A stretch of 45,363 nucleotides of DNA from Flavobacteriaceae bacterium UBA2765 (lineage in GTDB: Bacteria > Bacteroidota > Bacteroidia > Flavobacteriales > Flavobacteriaceae): contig DEIV01000027.1 in assembly GCA_002352665.1 (NCBI GenBank), forward strand, positions 1 through 45,363, read 5' to 3'. Shown here piece after piece: positions 1 to 8,415 of this stretch. The notes beneath the pieces were generated by a model. It was given only the letters and a program-made list of their open reading frames with translations. It did no database searches and was not told the DNA's origin. Every line of letters begins with the position of its first letter. Position 1 is the stretch's first letter. Position numbers and translations under genes: made by a program.

Positions 1-2
1 AT

Positions 3-563
3 AATAAACATACCGTTTTTGGTAGTGTTATTGAAGGACAAGATGTAGTTGATGCTATTCAACAAAATGATGAGATCAAGAGCTTAGAAATTATACGGGT
101 AGGTGATGCTGCCGAAAAATTTAATGCTATTGAAGCTTTTAGAATTTTTGAAGGCTCAAGAGCTAAACGCGAAGCCGAAGAAAAGGAAAAACAAGAAAGT
201 ATTTTAGAGGCTGCTTCAGCAGGATTTAAAAAAACAGAAAGTGGACTTAGATATCAAATTATCCAAGAAGGAAATGGTAAGAAAGCGAACAAAGGCGATA
301 AGGTGTCTGTTCATTATAAAGGACAACTCTTAGACGGTACTGAATTCGATTCATCATACAAACGAAAACAACCAATTGATTTTGCAATAGGTGTTGGCCA
401 AGTAATTGCAGGTTGGGATGAAGGCATTCAACTTTTAAAAGTAGGTGACAAAGCCCGTATGGTAATTCCTTCTAACTTGGCTTATGGATCTCAAGGAGCC
501 GGAGGGGTTATTCCACCAAATGCTCCATTAATTTTTGATGTTGAATTAATGGATGTAAAATAG
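3..563 (+). CDS. Cyclophilin-FKBP fusion peptidyl-prolyl isomerase (3' end only)
   Basis: The gene is open from the left edge in the frame starting at base 3, so the start is outside the window. The first 20 or so codons read as the end of a cyclophilin domain (HTVFGSVIEGQDVVDAI). A charged Lys/Glu-rich linker follows, and then a complete FKBP domain with VSVHYKG, LDGTEFDSS, the VIAGWDEGIQLLKVGDKA core and LAYGS...IPPNAPLIFDVEL. Both domain families catalyse cis-trans isomerisation of Xaa-Pro bonds and act as folding factors. Fusions of the two are known in Bacteroidota. Whether it is cytoplasmic or exported cannot be told because the N-terminus is missing. An internal GTG at 303 could be taken as a start, but the upstream codons clearly belong to the same protein. 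A strong terminator follows. Confidence 0.9.
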   Translation, partial: NKHTVFGSVIEGQDVVDAIQQNDEIKSLEIIRVGDAAEKFNAIEAFRIFEGSRAKREAEEKEKQESILEAASAGFKKTESGLRYQIIQEGNGKKANKGDKVSVHYKGQLLDGTEFDSSYKRKQPIDFAIGVGQVIAGWDEGIQLLKVGDKARMVIPSNLAYGSQGAGGVIPPNAPLIFDVELMDVK

Positions 564-606
564 CTGTTTCTTTAGCAGAAATTTATTATTTAATTTTCAA
601 AATATG

Positions 607-632
607 AAACGCTCCTTTGGAGCGTTTTTTTT
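607..632 (+). terminator. Rho-independent terminator after the FKBP gene
   Basis: A perfect 9-bp stem (AAACGCTCC / GGAGCGTTT) with a 3-nt TTT loop is followed by a run of T. It sits 44 bases after the stop codon. Confidence 0.9.
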
Positions 633-831
633 ATTTAATAGAAATGAGCATCATTAGAAGTCATTAAGAATCATTTAAATATAGCTTAAACATAACTTTT
701 AATAATCAATAATTCTTAGATAAAGATAAAAAAGTGTTACAGATTCTTATTTAATTTCAATTAAGGTTTAAAAGAAAATAAAAAAAAGATTTTTTTAGCT
801 TACATTCGCTTTAACATAAGAATTTGATAAA

Positions 832-1500
832 ATGCTCAAAACTCTCACTAGAATAAGTGTTCTAATTATATTAGTTTTAACGGCTTGCAAAAAGCAAAAA
901 AAAACAGATAATTCTTTAAAAGAATTAACAAACATAACCGATTGGGAAACTGTAGATATTCAACAATTGCCTTTTGAATTCAGTTATAACTATGATTCTA
1001 TAATTGATTATTATTATACATTATCCTATTTTTCTGAAAGAAAACTAATAGAAAATGATGCCCACTTAAATCAATATTTTTCTGATTCCACTTCATTTTT
1101 ACCAAATGAAAACTTATTTATTATAGAAAGCAAAAACTATCCTTATTTAGGTAAAGGTTATTTTTACAAACGTTTACCTGATGTAAATAAGCATAAAGTG
1201 CTTATTTTTATCTATCAAAATCTTCAAGAAGAAGAGACCCTACCCTATTTTGAATTACAAATTTTTAATGAAAATAATGACCTTGTAGATAAAATTATCA
1301 TTGCAGGAGGTATTAATTATGATTGTAGTTGGGATAGAAAGTTTAATATAAATACTAATTATCTACTAACTATTATTGACAAAGAGGCTTGTTATGACAT
1401 TGAAGATGAAAAAGAAATTGGAAAAAGAATTATCAATACCCAATACCAAATTAAGGAAGACGGGAGTATTGACATTTTGAATTCTAAAGATATATTATAA
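832..1500 (+). CDS. Uncharacterised lipoprotein, 222 aa
   Basis: I do not recognise the family. The N-terminus (MLKTLTRISVLIILVLTAC) is a lipoprotein signal peptide with Cys19 as the predicted lipidation site. The rest is a soluble acidic domain rich in Tyr, Asn and Asp, with two further cysteines around residues 165-190, so it should sit on the periplasmic or outer face of the envelope. It is monocistronic: a terminator lies upstream and 165 bases of AT-rich DNA lie downstream. A possible -7 box TACATTCG at 801-808 precedes the ATG, but no good -33 element is seen. It is probably a real gene because of its length, the intact signal and the normal codon use. Function is unknown. Confidence 0.75.
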   Translation: MLKTLTRISVLIILVLTACKKQKKTDNSLKELTNITDWETVDIQQLPFEFSYNYDSIIDYYYTLSYFSERKLIENDAHLNQYFSDSTSFLPNENLFIIESKNYPYLGKGYFYKRLPDVNKHKVLIFIYQNLQEEETLPYFELQIFNENNDLVDKIIIAGGINYDCSWDRKFNINTNYLLTIIDKEACYDIEDEKEIGKRIINTQYQIKEDGSIDILNSKDIL

Positions 1501-1665
1501 TTTTTTTCTTCGTATATTACTTAATAGACCTTAAATTTTGTTAGTTTATATTTCATTTTAAAATTTTCAGCAATATAATGTTCAAATTCAAAACAGAATC
1601 TTCGTAAAATGAATTTTGTAACAAATAGTAACTTTACACTACTTATACATTGAAATCAACTAACT

Positions 1666-2160
1666 GTGACTAAAGAATTAGAGCAAAAATTTGTATCAGA
1701 TTTAGAAGAGCATCAAAATATTGTGCACAAAGTATGCAGAATGTATACCAATAATCAAGATGCACATAATGATTTGTTTCAAGAAATCAGCATCCAATTA
1801 TGGAAAGCCTATGCAAAATTTAGGGGTGATTCTAAATTTAGTACTTGGATGTATAGAGTTGCTTTAAATACTGCAATTACATTATATAGGAAATCAAAAA
1901 GATCTATAAAAACACAAGATTTTGATACTGTCTTATTCAAAATAGAAAGCACTAGTTATGATGATACACAAGAAGAACAATTAAAGTTACTATACAAAGC
2001 AGTTTATCAATTATCAGATATTGATAAGGCTTTAGTATTATTATATTTGGAAGATAAAAATTATAGAGAGATTGCTGAAACTATGGGTATTTCTGAAGTA
2101 AATGCAAGAGTAAAAATAAATAGAGTTAAAGGCAAATTAAAAAAAATATTAAATCCGTAG
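1666..2160 (+). CDS. ECF-type RNA polymerase sigma factor, 164 aa
   Basis: It directs RNA polymerase to a dedicated promoter set. Sigma region 2 is visible at about residues 20-85 (DLFQEISIQLWKAYAKF, then FSTWMYRVALNTAI), and region 4 at about 110-160 with a helix-turn-helix (YREIAETMGISEVNARVKI). The start is GTG, the only start in frame, because an in-frame TGA lies 13 bases upstream at 1651-1653. The length is normal for an ECF factor. The next gene starts 3 bases after the stop and encodes a membrane protein, so the pair is probably co-transcribed and the partner may control the sigma factor. The signal it answers to is not visible. Confidence 0.93.
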   Translation: MTKELEQKFVSDLEEHQNIVHKVCRMYTNNQDAHNDLFQEISIQLWKAYAKFRGDSKFSTWMYRVALNTAITLYRKSKRSIKTQDFDTVLFKIESTSYDDTQEEQLKLLYKAVYQLSDIDKALVLLYLEDKNYREIAETMGISEVNARVKINRVKGKLKKILNP

Positions 2161-2163
2161 CAT

Positions 2164-2796
2164 ATGGATCAATTAGATTTATTAAAAAAAGATTGGAAAA
2201 AACAAGAAGATTCTTTCCAAAAAGTATCCTATGATGAGTTATCAAAATTGATACATAAAAAGTCATCTTCTATTGTAAAATGGATATTCTATATCAGTAT
2301 TTTAGAAATAGTCGTGCCTATAATAGTTCTATTATTTACAGGTAATGATACTACCAATAAAGAAATACAAAGATTAGGTTTGTCTAATTTTATCAATGTA
2401 TTTTATATTATAACCTATATTATTTTGGGTTACTTTATTTATCGTTTTTATAAAAACTATAAATCTATTTCTGCCAATTCAAATTCTAGAATTTTAATCC
2501 AGAATATCATCAAAACAAGAAAAATTGTGAAATACTATATTTGGTTTAATATAGCAATCATACCTGTTTTATCTTCTGTAGTGTTTTATAAAGCTTATAA
2601 TTCTACTGATTTTTTAGAGAAGATTCCAAATGGTACCAATATGATTATAGTATGGTTATTGTCATTAATTTTGATTGTTATTGTAATGGCAGCTTTATGG
2701 TTATTCTATCAGCTTTTATATGGAATTCTATTAAAAAGATTAAATAAAAATTATAAAGAGTTAGTAAATACTGGCGATTGTGATGATGAATTATAA
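2164..2796 (+). CDS. Four-helix membrane protein next to ECF sigma, possible anti-sigma
   Basis: A soluble N-terminal stretch of about 35 residues begins with MDQLDLLKKDWKKQ and is followed by four hydrophobic segments, at about residues 39-58, 77-95, 120-140 and 160-185. The N-terminal D-x-L-K-x-x-W-K pattern recurs in small Bacteroidota membrane proteins encoded beside ECF factors. No zinc-binding HxxxCxxC motif is present, so it is not a ZAS-type anti-sigma factor. A role in holding the sigma factor at the membrane is inferred only from the 3-base spacing to the sigma gene. Its end overlaps the convergent YrdC gene by 6 bases. Confidence 0.8.
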   Translation: MDQLDLLKKDWKKQEDSFQKVSYDELSKLIHKKSSSIVKWIFYISILEIVVPIIVLLFTGNDTTNKEIQRLGLSNFINVFYIITYIILGYFIYRFYKNYKSISANSNSRILIQNIIKTRKIVKYYIWFNIAIIPVLSSVVFYKAYNSTDFLEKIPNGTNMIIVWLLSLILIVIVMAALWLFYQLLYGILLKRLNKNYKELVNTGDCDDEL

Positions 2797-3411
2797 TATG
2801 TCCAAACTGCCCTTGCCTTCTCTTATAATTTCAATTTCATCAGTAGACAAATCAATCACTGTAGATGCAATATTATTGCCATAACCACCATCAATAACAA
2901 TATCTACTAAATTTTGCCATTTTTCAAAAATTAATTCCGGATCCGTTGTATATTCAATGACGTCATCATCATCTCTAATAGAAGTTGAGACTATAGGATT
3001 GCCTAATTGCCTTACTATTTCTCTAATAATATTATTATCAGGCACCCTAATACCTACAGTTTTTTTATTTTTAAAAGCCTTTGGTAAATTATTATTGCCG
3101 GGAAGAATAAACGTATATGGTCCTGGTAATGCTCTTTTTAAAATTTTATAAGTTGGCGTGTTAATTTGCTTGACATAATCCGACAAATGACTTAAATCAT
3201 TACAAACAAAAGAAAAATTGGCTTTTTGTAACTTTACACCCTTTATCCGTGCAATTTTCTCTAAAGCCTTAACGTTAGTAATATCACATCCTAAACCGTA
3301 AATTGTATCAGTGGGATAAATAATTAATCCACCTTTTTGAAGAGAATGAACTACCTTATTAATCTCTTTAGGATTAGGATTCTCATTATAAATTTTTATA
3401 AATTGTGCCAT
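2791..3411 (-). CDS. YrdC-domain protein of the YciO type (Sua5/TsaC superfamily)
   Basis: The YrdC fold is clear from GGLIIYPTDTIYGLGCD near the N-terminus, PGPYTFILPG in the middle, and GIRVPDN followed by STS. Members of this superfamily bind RNA and nucleotides, and TsaC/Sua5 makes threonylcarbamoyl-AMP for the t6A modification of ANN-decoding tRNAs. The overall shape (206 aa, start like MAQFIKI, GGYGN...TVIDL near the end, no C-terminal Sua5 domain) resembles E. coli YciO more than TsaC. The Lys-Arg-Pro-x-x-x-Pro region typical of TsaC is replaced by KGVKLQKANFSFVC. It may still be annotated as L-threonylcarbamoyladenylate synthase. It converges with the preceding membrane-protein gene and diverges from the esterase gene. 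Confidence 0.88.
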   Translation of the reverse strand: MAQFIKIYNENPNPKEINKVVHSLQKGGLIIYPTDTIYGLGCDITNVKALEKIARIKGVKLQKANFSFVCNDLSHLSDYVKQINTPTYKILKRALPGPYTFILPGNNNLPKAFKNKKTVGIRVPDNNIIREIVRQLGNPIVSTSIRDDDDVIEYTTDPELIFEKWQNLVDIVIDGGYGNNIASTVIDLSTDEIEIIREGKGSLDIL

Positions 3412-3433
3412 GGTTTCAAATAAAACTAAAATT

Positions 3434-4312
3434 ATGAAAAAAATGTTTAATACTGTAGGTTATGTACTATCTATTTCATTGTTTTTCTTTGTGCTTCTAT
3501 CCTGTGAAGAAGATAACACTATTGAGATACCTATTGATAAAACAGAAATTAAAGATGTAGCTTATGGCGAACATCAACAACAAAAATATGATATTTATCT
3601 ACCTAAGGAACGAAGTTCTTCTACTACAAAGGTGTTTATTTTGATCCATGGTGGAGCATGGATTGAAGGAGATAAAACTGATATGAATACTTATGTTACA
3701 GAATTACAAACCAATTTTCCTGATTATGCTATTGTGAATATAAATTATAGATTGGCATCTGTAGGTAATAGCCCCTTCCCTATGCAAATTGACGATATCA
3801 AAGAAATAATTACTCAATTACAGAATAAAAAAGAAACATATCAAATATCTAATCAATATGCATTTATTGGAGTAAGTGCGGGTGCACATTTGTCAATGTT
3901 ATATGCTTATGCAAATGATAATAACAATGAAGTAGATATGGTTTGTAGTATAGTAGGGCCTACAAATTTTACGGATGATGCTTATGTAAACCCCAGCAAT
4001 AGTAACTTCGCTTATCTAGCACTGTTAATACAACAAATTACAGGAGTAAATTACGATCAAAATATAGATTTTTATAAGAATATTAGTCCCTATCATGTGG
4101 CTACAAATGCTGCTCCTTCTACAATTTTATTTTATGGTGGTAAAGACAATTTGATTCCAACCTCTCAAGGCGTTGACATGAGTGAGAAACTAATAGCGTT
4201 AGGTGTAACAAATGAATTTACACTTTATCCTGAAGAAGGACATGGTTGGGAGGGTGATAATCTCTTCGATACTATAGTAAAACTAAGAGCTTTTATAAAG
4301 GCAAATTTTTAA
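3434..4312 (+). CDS. Secreted alpha/beta-hydrolase (esterase/lipase) lipoprotein
   Basis: A serine hydrolase of the carboxylesterase / BD-FAE-like type. Visible motifs, counted from the ATG at 3434, are the oxyanion-hole HGGAW (His72), the nucleophile elbow GVSAG (Ser148), the acid Asp238 in GGKDNLIP, and the catalytic His270 in EEGHGWEG. The start at 3434 gives MKKMFN then a hydrophobic stretch and LLSCEED, a lipoprotein signal peptide. A possible start 24 bases earlier (3410) would overlap the ATG of the divergent YrdC gene and add a polar leader, so 3434 is preferred. The substrate is unknown; small ester or acylated sugar substrates are usual for the family. A hairpin terminator follows. 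Confidence 0.88.
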   Translation: MKKMFNTVGYVLSISLFFFVLLSCEEDNTIEIPIDKTEIKDVAYGEHQQQKYDIYLPKERSSSTTKVFILIHGGAWIEGDKTDMNTYVTELQTNFPDYAIVNINYRLASVGNSPFPMQIDDIKEIITQLQNKKETYQISNQYAFIGVSAGAHLSMLYAYANDNNNEVDMVCSIVGPTNFTDDAYVNPSNSNFAYLALLIQQITGVNYDQNIDFYKNISPYHVATNAAPSTILFYGGKDNLIPTSQGVDMSEKLIALGVTNEFTLYPEEGHGWEGDNLFDTIVKLRAFIKANF

Positions 4313-4325
4313 TATCATAAATATT

Positions 4326-4357
4326 AAGGCAGATTTGATTTTAAAATCTGCCTTTTA
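4326..4357 (+). terminator. Rho-independent terminator after the esterase gene
   Basis: Perfect 11-bp arms (AAGGCAGATTT / AAATCTGCCTT) flank a 7-nt loop and are followed by TTTAT. It lies between two convergent genes and may serve both, but the T-run is better on the plus strand. Confidence 0.85.
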
Positions 4358-4368
4358 TAAAATGTGGT

Positions 4369-5070
4369 TTAATTTACATTAACAATTAAACGAAAGCCTT
4401 CTCCGTGTATATTTATTATTTCTACTTTAGGATCGGGTTTTAAATATTTACGAAGTTTAGCAATATAAACATCCATACTCCTTGAAGTAAAATAATTATC
4501 GTCTCTCCAAATTTTGGTCAAGGCTAATTCTCTTGGCATTAAATCATTTAGATGTACAGCTAGCATTTTTAATAATTTATTCTCTTTTGGTGAAAGTTTA
4601 CGAGCTTCATCTCCATCAAAAGATAAATGTCTTAATTTAGAATTCAAGAAAAATTTACCAATTTGGAATTCATGTTTTTCATCATCAGCACTCATATCTA
4701 TTTCTTTTCGCTGTAGTATGACCTTAATTTTATGCAATAGTACTTCAGAATCAAAAGGTTTATTCAAATAATCATCAGCTCCTACTTCATATCCTTTTAA
4801 CACATCTTCCTTCATAGTTTTTGCGGTTAAAAAAACAATTGGTACTTCAGTATTTGTTGCTCTAATATCCTTTGCTAATGAAAAACCATCTTTTCTTGGC
4901 ATCATAACATCAAGAATACAAAGGTCAAAATCGTCATTTTTAAACATAATAAGCCCTTCTAAGCCGTCTTTGGCATGCGTAACGGAATAATCGTTTAACA
5001 TTAGATAATCTTTTAGCACAGTACCAAAATTTGGATCATCCTCTACTAATAATATTTTTTTATTTGCCAT
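4369..5070 (-). CDS. rprY: OmpR-family response regulator, RprY-like
   Basis: The receiver domain covers about residues 4-120, with the acidic pair Asp11/Asp12, phospho-acceptor Asp54 in CILDVMMP, Thr82 and Lys104 in NKPF. The C-terminal winged helix at about 135-230 has LSPKENKLLKMLA and the MDVYIAKLRKYL recognition helix. Phosphorylation by the neighbouring kinase should control DNA binding. The gene starts 11 bases after the stop of the kinase gene, so the two form an operon. Length, order and kinase type match the RprX/RprY pair of Bacteroides fragilis, which gave the system its name. The targets here are not known. Confidence 0.93.
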   Translation of the reverse strand: MANKKILLVEDDPNFGTVLKDYLMLNDYSVTHAKDGLEGLIMFKNDDFDLCILDVMMPRKDGFSLAKDIRATNTEVPIVFLTAKTMKEDVLKGYEVGADDYLNKPFDSEVLLHKIKVILQRKEIDMSADDEKHEFQIGKFFLNSKLRHLSFDGDEARKLSPKENKLLKMLAVHLNDLMPRELALTKIWRDDNYFTSRSMDVYIAKLRKYLKPDPKVEIINIHGEGFRLIVNVN

Positions 5071-5081
5071 AATATTTAAAT

Positions 5082-6662
5082 TTAAATTAATGGTAATTTT
5101 ATTGTAAATGTGCTTCCTGTTCCTTTTTCACTTTCTACATAAACATTACCGTGGTGGTGTTCTACTATTTTTTTAACGTAAGACAAGCCTAAACCATGTC
5201 CTTTTACGTCATGTATATTTACTTTTTGTTCTCTATAAAATTTATCAAAAACATGTTTTTGAACATTTTTATTCATCCCTATACCTTGATCTTTTATATG
5301 CAGCACTATAAAGTTACCCGCATTCTCACTATAAACATCAATTTTAGGTGGTTCATTAGTATATTTTATTGCATTATCTAAAATGTTCATAATCACATTT
5401 GTAAAATGAAATTTATTCACCATTACTTCACTTTGCAAGGCTTCTAAATGTAAATTTATATAACCTCCTTTATCTTTTATAATTAGATCAACATGGCTAA
5501 TGGCATCGTAAATAATATCATGTAAATCTGCTACTCCTTGTGATAATTCTAATTGATTTTTTTCCAATTTTGATATTCGCAAAACATTTTCTACTTGGCC
5601 ATGCATCCGTTTATTCTCTTCTCTTATCATCTCTGTATAGCGTTTTACCTTTTCGCTATCATTAATAATTTTAGGGTTAATAATGGCATCTAAGGCTAAA
5701 TTAATCGTTGCAATTGGTGTTTTAAACTCATGCGTCATATTATTTATAAAGTCAGTTTTAATTTCTGATATTTGTTTTTGTTTGATCAACTGATAAATGG
5801 CACTGGCAAAAGCCAAAATAATAATGAAAATAAATATTGAAGCTAAGATCAAAATGTTTGATATTGAAGCTAATATATATTCGTTTTTTTCAGGGAAAGA
5901 TACTTGTAATTCATAATTACTATTCCCATCATTATCAATAAAAAGTGGTACAGGATAAACCTCACCGGCATTACTTCTAAATTTAGAAGATTTTACTTTT
6001 GTGGCTAATCCATCTCCAAAAACTCCAAATTCAAAATTAATATCAATACCTCGTTCTCTTAATTCATTATCAAGGTTTATAGAAATTTCTTGACTGTTAA
6101 TACGATCATATATAGGTTGCCTTGGTGCTATATCTTTAAAAATATTTTCGTATTGAACAGATTCTAACTTGCTCATTTTACCAACTTTGTATATCCTTTC
6201 TTCTGGTGTGATATCTGGAAAATCATTTTGATTTTCTTTATAACTATTGGAATTTATTTTGCCCAGTTCCTTTTCTTTATCTCCAAAAAATGTTTTAAAT
6301 GTCAAAGAATCGTTCTCAAATAAGGGTATAGAAGATTTATAACTATTTTCTAAAATACTTTGTCTAAATGAAAATATTTCATTTCTAACCGTATCAATTT
6401 GCTGAAAATAAAAATCTTTTTTTCTTAAATCTCCCGTCTGAGATGCACTATCAATTATTGGTTTATATTTTCTATAATATTCATTAATTTCTCTTTCTTG
6501 AATGTTTTCAGAAACTTTTGCCAAAGCAAATTTCACATCATTAGTAAACTGTTTTTCACGAATATCTATTGAGCTGTTAATCCAATATACTTGGACTGCA
6601 ATAATACCAATTAGAGCAACACTCATCAAAATAATTAAGAGTACAAAAACGCGTTTACTCAT
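5082..6662 (-). CDS. rprX: Membrane sensor histidine kinase, RprX-like
   Basis: Two membrane segments (about 5-28 and 266-290) enclose a periplasmic sensor domain of some 235 residues that I cannot match to a named fold. HisKA follows with phospho-acceptor His311 (NNMTHEFKTPIA). The ATPase domain has the N box (NILDNAIKYT), G1 (DQGIGM), F (FDKFYR) and G2 (GHGLGLSYVK). All catalytic motifs are intact. It should autophosphorylate and pass the phosphate to the response regulator encoded 11 bases downstream. The stimulus is unknown. The gene starts 83 bases after the end of coaE, so a promoter of its own or read-through are both possible. Confidence 0.93.
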   Translation of the reverse strand: MSKRVFVLLIILMSVALIGIIAVQVYWINSSIDIREKQFTNDVKFALAKVSENIQEREINEYYRKYKPIIDSASQTGDLRKKDFYFQQIDTVRNEIFSFRQSILENSYKSSIPLFENDSLTFKTFFGDKEKELGKINSNSYKENQNDFPDITPEERIYKVGKMSKLESVQYENIFKDIAPRQPIYDRINSQEISINLDNELRERGIDINFEFGVFGDGLATKVKSSKFRSNAGEVYPVPLFIDNDGNSNYELQVSFPEKNEYILASISNILILASIFIFIIILAFASAIYQLIKQKQISEIKTDFINNMTHEFKTPIATINLALDAIINPKIINDSEKVKRYTEMIREENKRMHGQVENVLRISKLEKNQLELSQGVADLHDIIYDAISHVDLIIKDKGGYINLHLEALQSEVMVNKFHFTNVIMNILDNAIKYTNEPPKIDVYSENAGNFIVLHIKDQGIGMNKNVQKHVFDKFYREQKVNIHDVKGHGLGLSYVKKIVEHHHGNVYVESEKGTGSTFTIKLPLI

Positions 6663-6744
6663 TCTAACAAAATTAACTTAACTATTTATGTATTGGTATT
6701 TTTTTAACTAATATTAACTAAAAATATTGGTATTTAACAATTAT

Positions 6745-7347
6745 TTAAGAGCCTTTTTTGGCCCTTACTAACTTCAATAATTCTTTATGAATTTTTCCAA
6801 CTTCTTTTTTTGTCTCAGATAATTTTACATTATTTATAACAAAATCAGACAAATTATTTTTTTTTGCTTCATCCCATTGGTTATTCATTCTTGCCAATAC
6901 ATTTTCAATATGAGTAGTATCTCTCTTTATCACTCTTTCAATTCTTAAAGTTTTAGGTGCCGTAATAGCAATAATATAATCAAATTCATCAGCTTTATTA
7001 TTCTCAAAAATAATTGCATTTTCCTGAATAACATAGGGTGTTACTTGCCTTAATGCCCATTTTGAAAAATGCTTAGTCAATTTAGGGTGTACAATATTAT
7101 TGAGTGTATTTAATTTTTTTTTGTCTTTAAAAACTATAGCTGCTAAATACGCTCTATTCAATATACCTTCTCTAAAGACATCCAAACCAAATTCAGCTAT
7201 TAATTTCTTTTTTATGATTTTAGAGGTGTTCATTAGCTTTTTCGCCTCAAAGTCTGCATTATAAACGGGTACTCCTAATTCACTAAAAAAATCTGCTACT
7301 GTAGATTTTCCACTTCCTATACCACCTGTTAGACCAACCTTAATCAT
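6745..7347 (-). CDS. coaE: Dephospho-CoA kinase
   Basis: It catalyses the last step of coenzyme A synthesis, ATP-dependent phosphorylation of the 3'-OH of dephospho-CoA. The P-loop GGIGSGKST lies at residues 8-16, followed by GVPVYNADFEAK with the family Asp that binds the substrate ribose. The CoA-binding segment (LNNIVHPKLTKHF) and lid region (RVIKRD) are present. The length of 200 aa is normal. Its ATG overlaps the stop of the YbbR gene by 4 bases (7344-7347), so the two are translationally coupled. Confidence 0.96.
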   Translation of the reverse strand: MIKVGLTGGIGSGKSTVADFFSELGVPVYNADFEAKKLMNTSKIIKKKLIAEFGLDVFREGILNRAYLAAIVFKDKKKLNTLNNIVHPKLTKHFSKWALRQVTPYVIQENAIIFENNKADEFDYIIAITAPKTLRIERVIKRDTTHIENVLARMNNQWDEAKKNNLSDFVINNVKLSETKKEVGKIHKELLKLVRAKKGS

Positions 7348-8309
7348 TCTTTTATTAGATATTCAATTTGACTTGGCTTAATTTTAACGTCCGAAACAAA
7401 AGAAGGTTTCAATTCTACCACGGGAATTAAATAATTGAGTTCATCCTTTTTTGACCTTTCATAGTCACAACTAATAATAAAATCATTCTTATTTATTTTA
7501 TTATAATCTGAAATTCCTATCTGGAATATAATTTCTACCTGATCTGGAAAAGTATTAATAACATAATTTTTTGGTAAATTTTCAACCTTAAATGGCACGG
7601 TAAACCTAGCTTCTGTAAATTTTTCTATAGTACCGCTGACCGTAACTTCTTTAACAGAATACTCAACTTTTGATGACTTCAATAGTGTAACTAAGGGTAT
7701 TTTAATTTCAAAAGAAGATTTTACATTTTCCAAAGTCATTTTTTTTGTTTCAATTTGAACAATAGAATCTAATAATTTTTCTGGCCCTGAAATAGACACT
7801 TCTTTAGGATTGACTTCTAAATCTCCAAAAAGATTATATCCTGATTCGTATTGGATTTCAATTTGAGGTATTACTTTTACATTTTTGGTAGAACTTAATC
7901 CTATATTATAAAATAAAGTGTCCGGTTTAACTGAATAAACTTCTACATCTGAAATCAATTGAGTTGATATTTGAGATAGTAAATTATCTGAAAGTTGATA
8001 ATAAACATGTTCATTTTTTCTCTTAATCTCTTGCAAGTCTACATTTATTTCTCTTTTGAATAGATGATATTTAATTAGATCAAATCCAAAAGTCTTTAAA
8101 GTTACTTCAATTGTTTTTTTAGGTTCAGTTTGTAAAACTTTACCTTGTGGTAAATTAAAATATGCTACATTGATAACAACTGTATCTGTATATTCTTTTG
8201 AGAATTTAATCAACATCCAAAATAAGAAGGACACTAATAAAAATAACAAAATCATTTTAGATTTTTTTACATTTTTAATATTTCCGTTTGTTTTGTTTGC
8301 TTTTTTCAT
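7344..8309 (-). CDS. YbbR-like domain protein, membrane-anchored
   Basis: A Lys-rich N-terminus is followed by one hydrophobic segment (about residues 18-36), and the remaining roughly 280 residues are beta-rich with repeated YbbR-type units (for example VSISGPEKLLDSI and VTVSGTIEKF). YbbR proteins in other bacteria are linked to regulation of the diadenylate cyclase DacA (CdaR), but no cyclase gene lies beside this one, so that link is not shown here. The pairing with coaE, with a 4-base overlap, is common in Flavobacteriia. A promoter-like sequence lies 23-52 bases upstream of the start. Confidence 0.85.
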   Translation of the reverse strand: MKKANKTNGNIKNVKKSKMILLFLLVSFLFWMLIKFSKEYTDTVVINVAYFNLPQGKVLQTEPKKTIEVTLKTFGFDLIKYHLFKREINVDLQEIKRKNEHVYYQLSDNLLSQISTQLISDVEVYSVKPDTLFYNIGLSSTKNVKVIPQIEIQYESGYNLFGDLEVNPKEVSISGPEKLLDSIVQIETKKMTLENVKSSFEIKIPLVTLLKSSKVEYSVKEVTVSGTIEKFTEARFTVPFKVENLPKNYVINTFPDQVEIIFQIGISDYNKINKNDFIISCDYERSKKDELNYLIPVVELKPSFVSDVKIKPSQIEYLIKE

Positions 8310-8331
8310 TATCAGTCAACTAATATATTAA

Positions 8332-8361
8332 CAAAGTAAATGAGTATACAATGTAAACAAA
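8332..8361 (-). promoter_or_regulatory. Putative Bacteroidota promoter for the YbbR-coaE operon
   Basis: Read on the minus strand, TTTG (8358-8361) and TACTTTG (8332-8338) are separated by 19 bases, close to the Bacteroidota consensus TTTG-N19-TAnnTTTG. It lies between the yajC terminator and the YbbR start, where a promoter is needed. One base of the -7 box is missing, so this is a moderate match. Confidence 0.4.
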
Positions 8362-8392
8362 AAAAGTGAGTTTTATGTTCTTAAAACTCACT
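8359..8392 (-). terminator. Rho-independent terminator after yajC
   Basis: On the minus strand a perfect 11-bp stem (AGTGAGTTTTA / TAAAACTCACT) with a 6-nt loop is followed by seven T. It sits 24 bases beyond the yajC stop codon and separates the nusB-DUF1573-yajC operon from YbbR-coaE. Confidence 0.9.
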
Positions 8393-8415
8393 TCTATATT
8401 ATAAACATTTATAGT

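Noticed and set aside
303..563. A separate 86-residue FKBP gene starting at 303
   Set aside because: The codons upstream in the same frame encode the FKBP N-terminal region, linker and cyclophilin end; the GTG at 303 is an internal valine.
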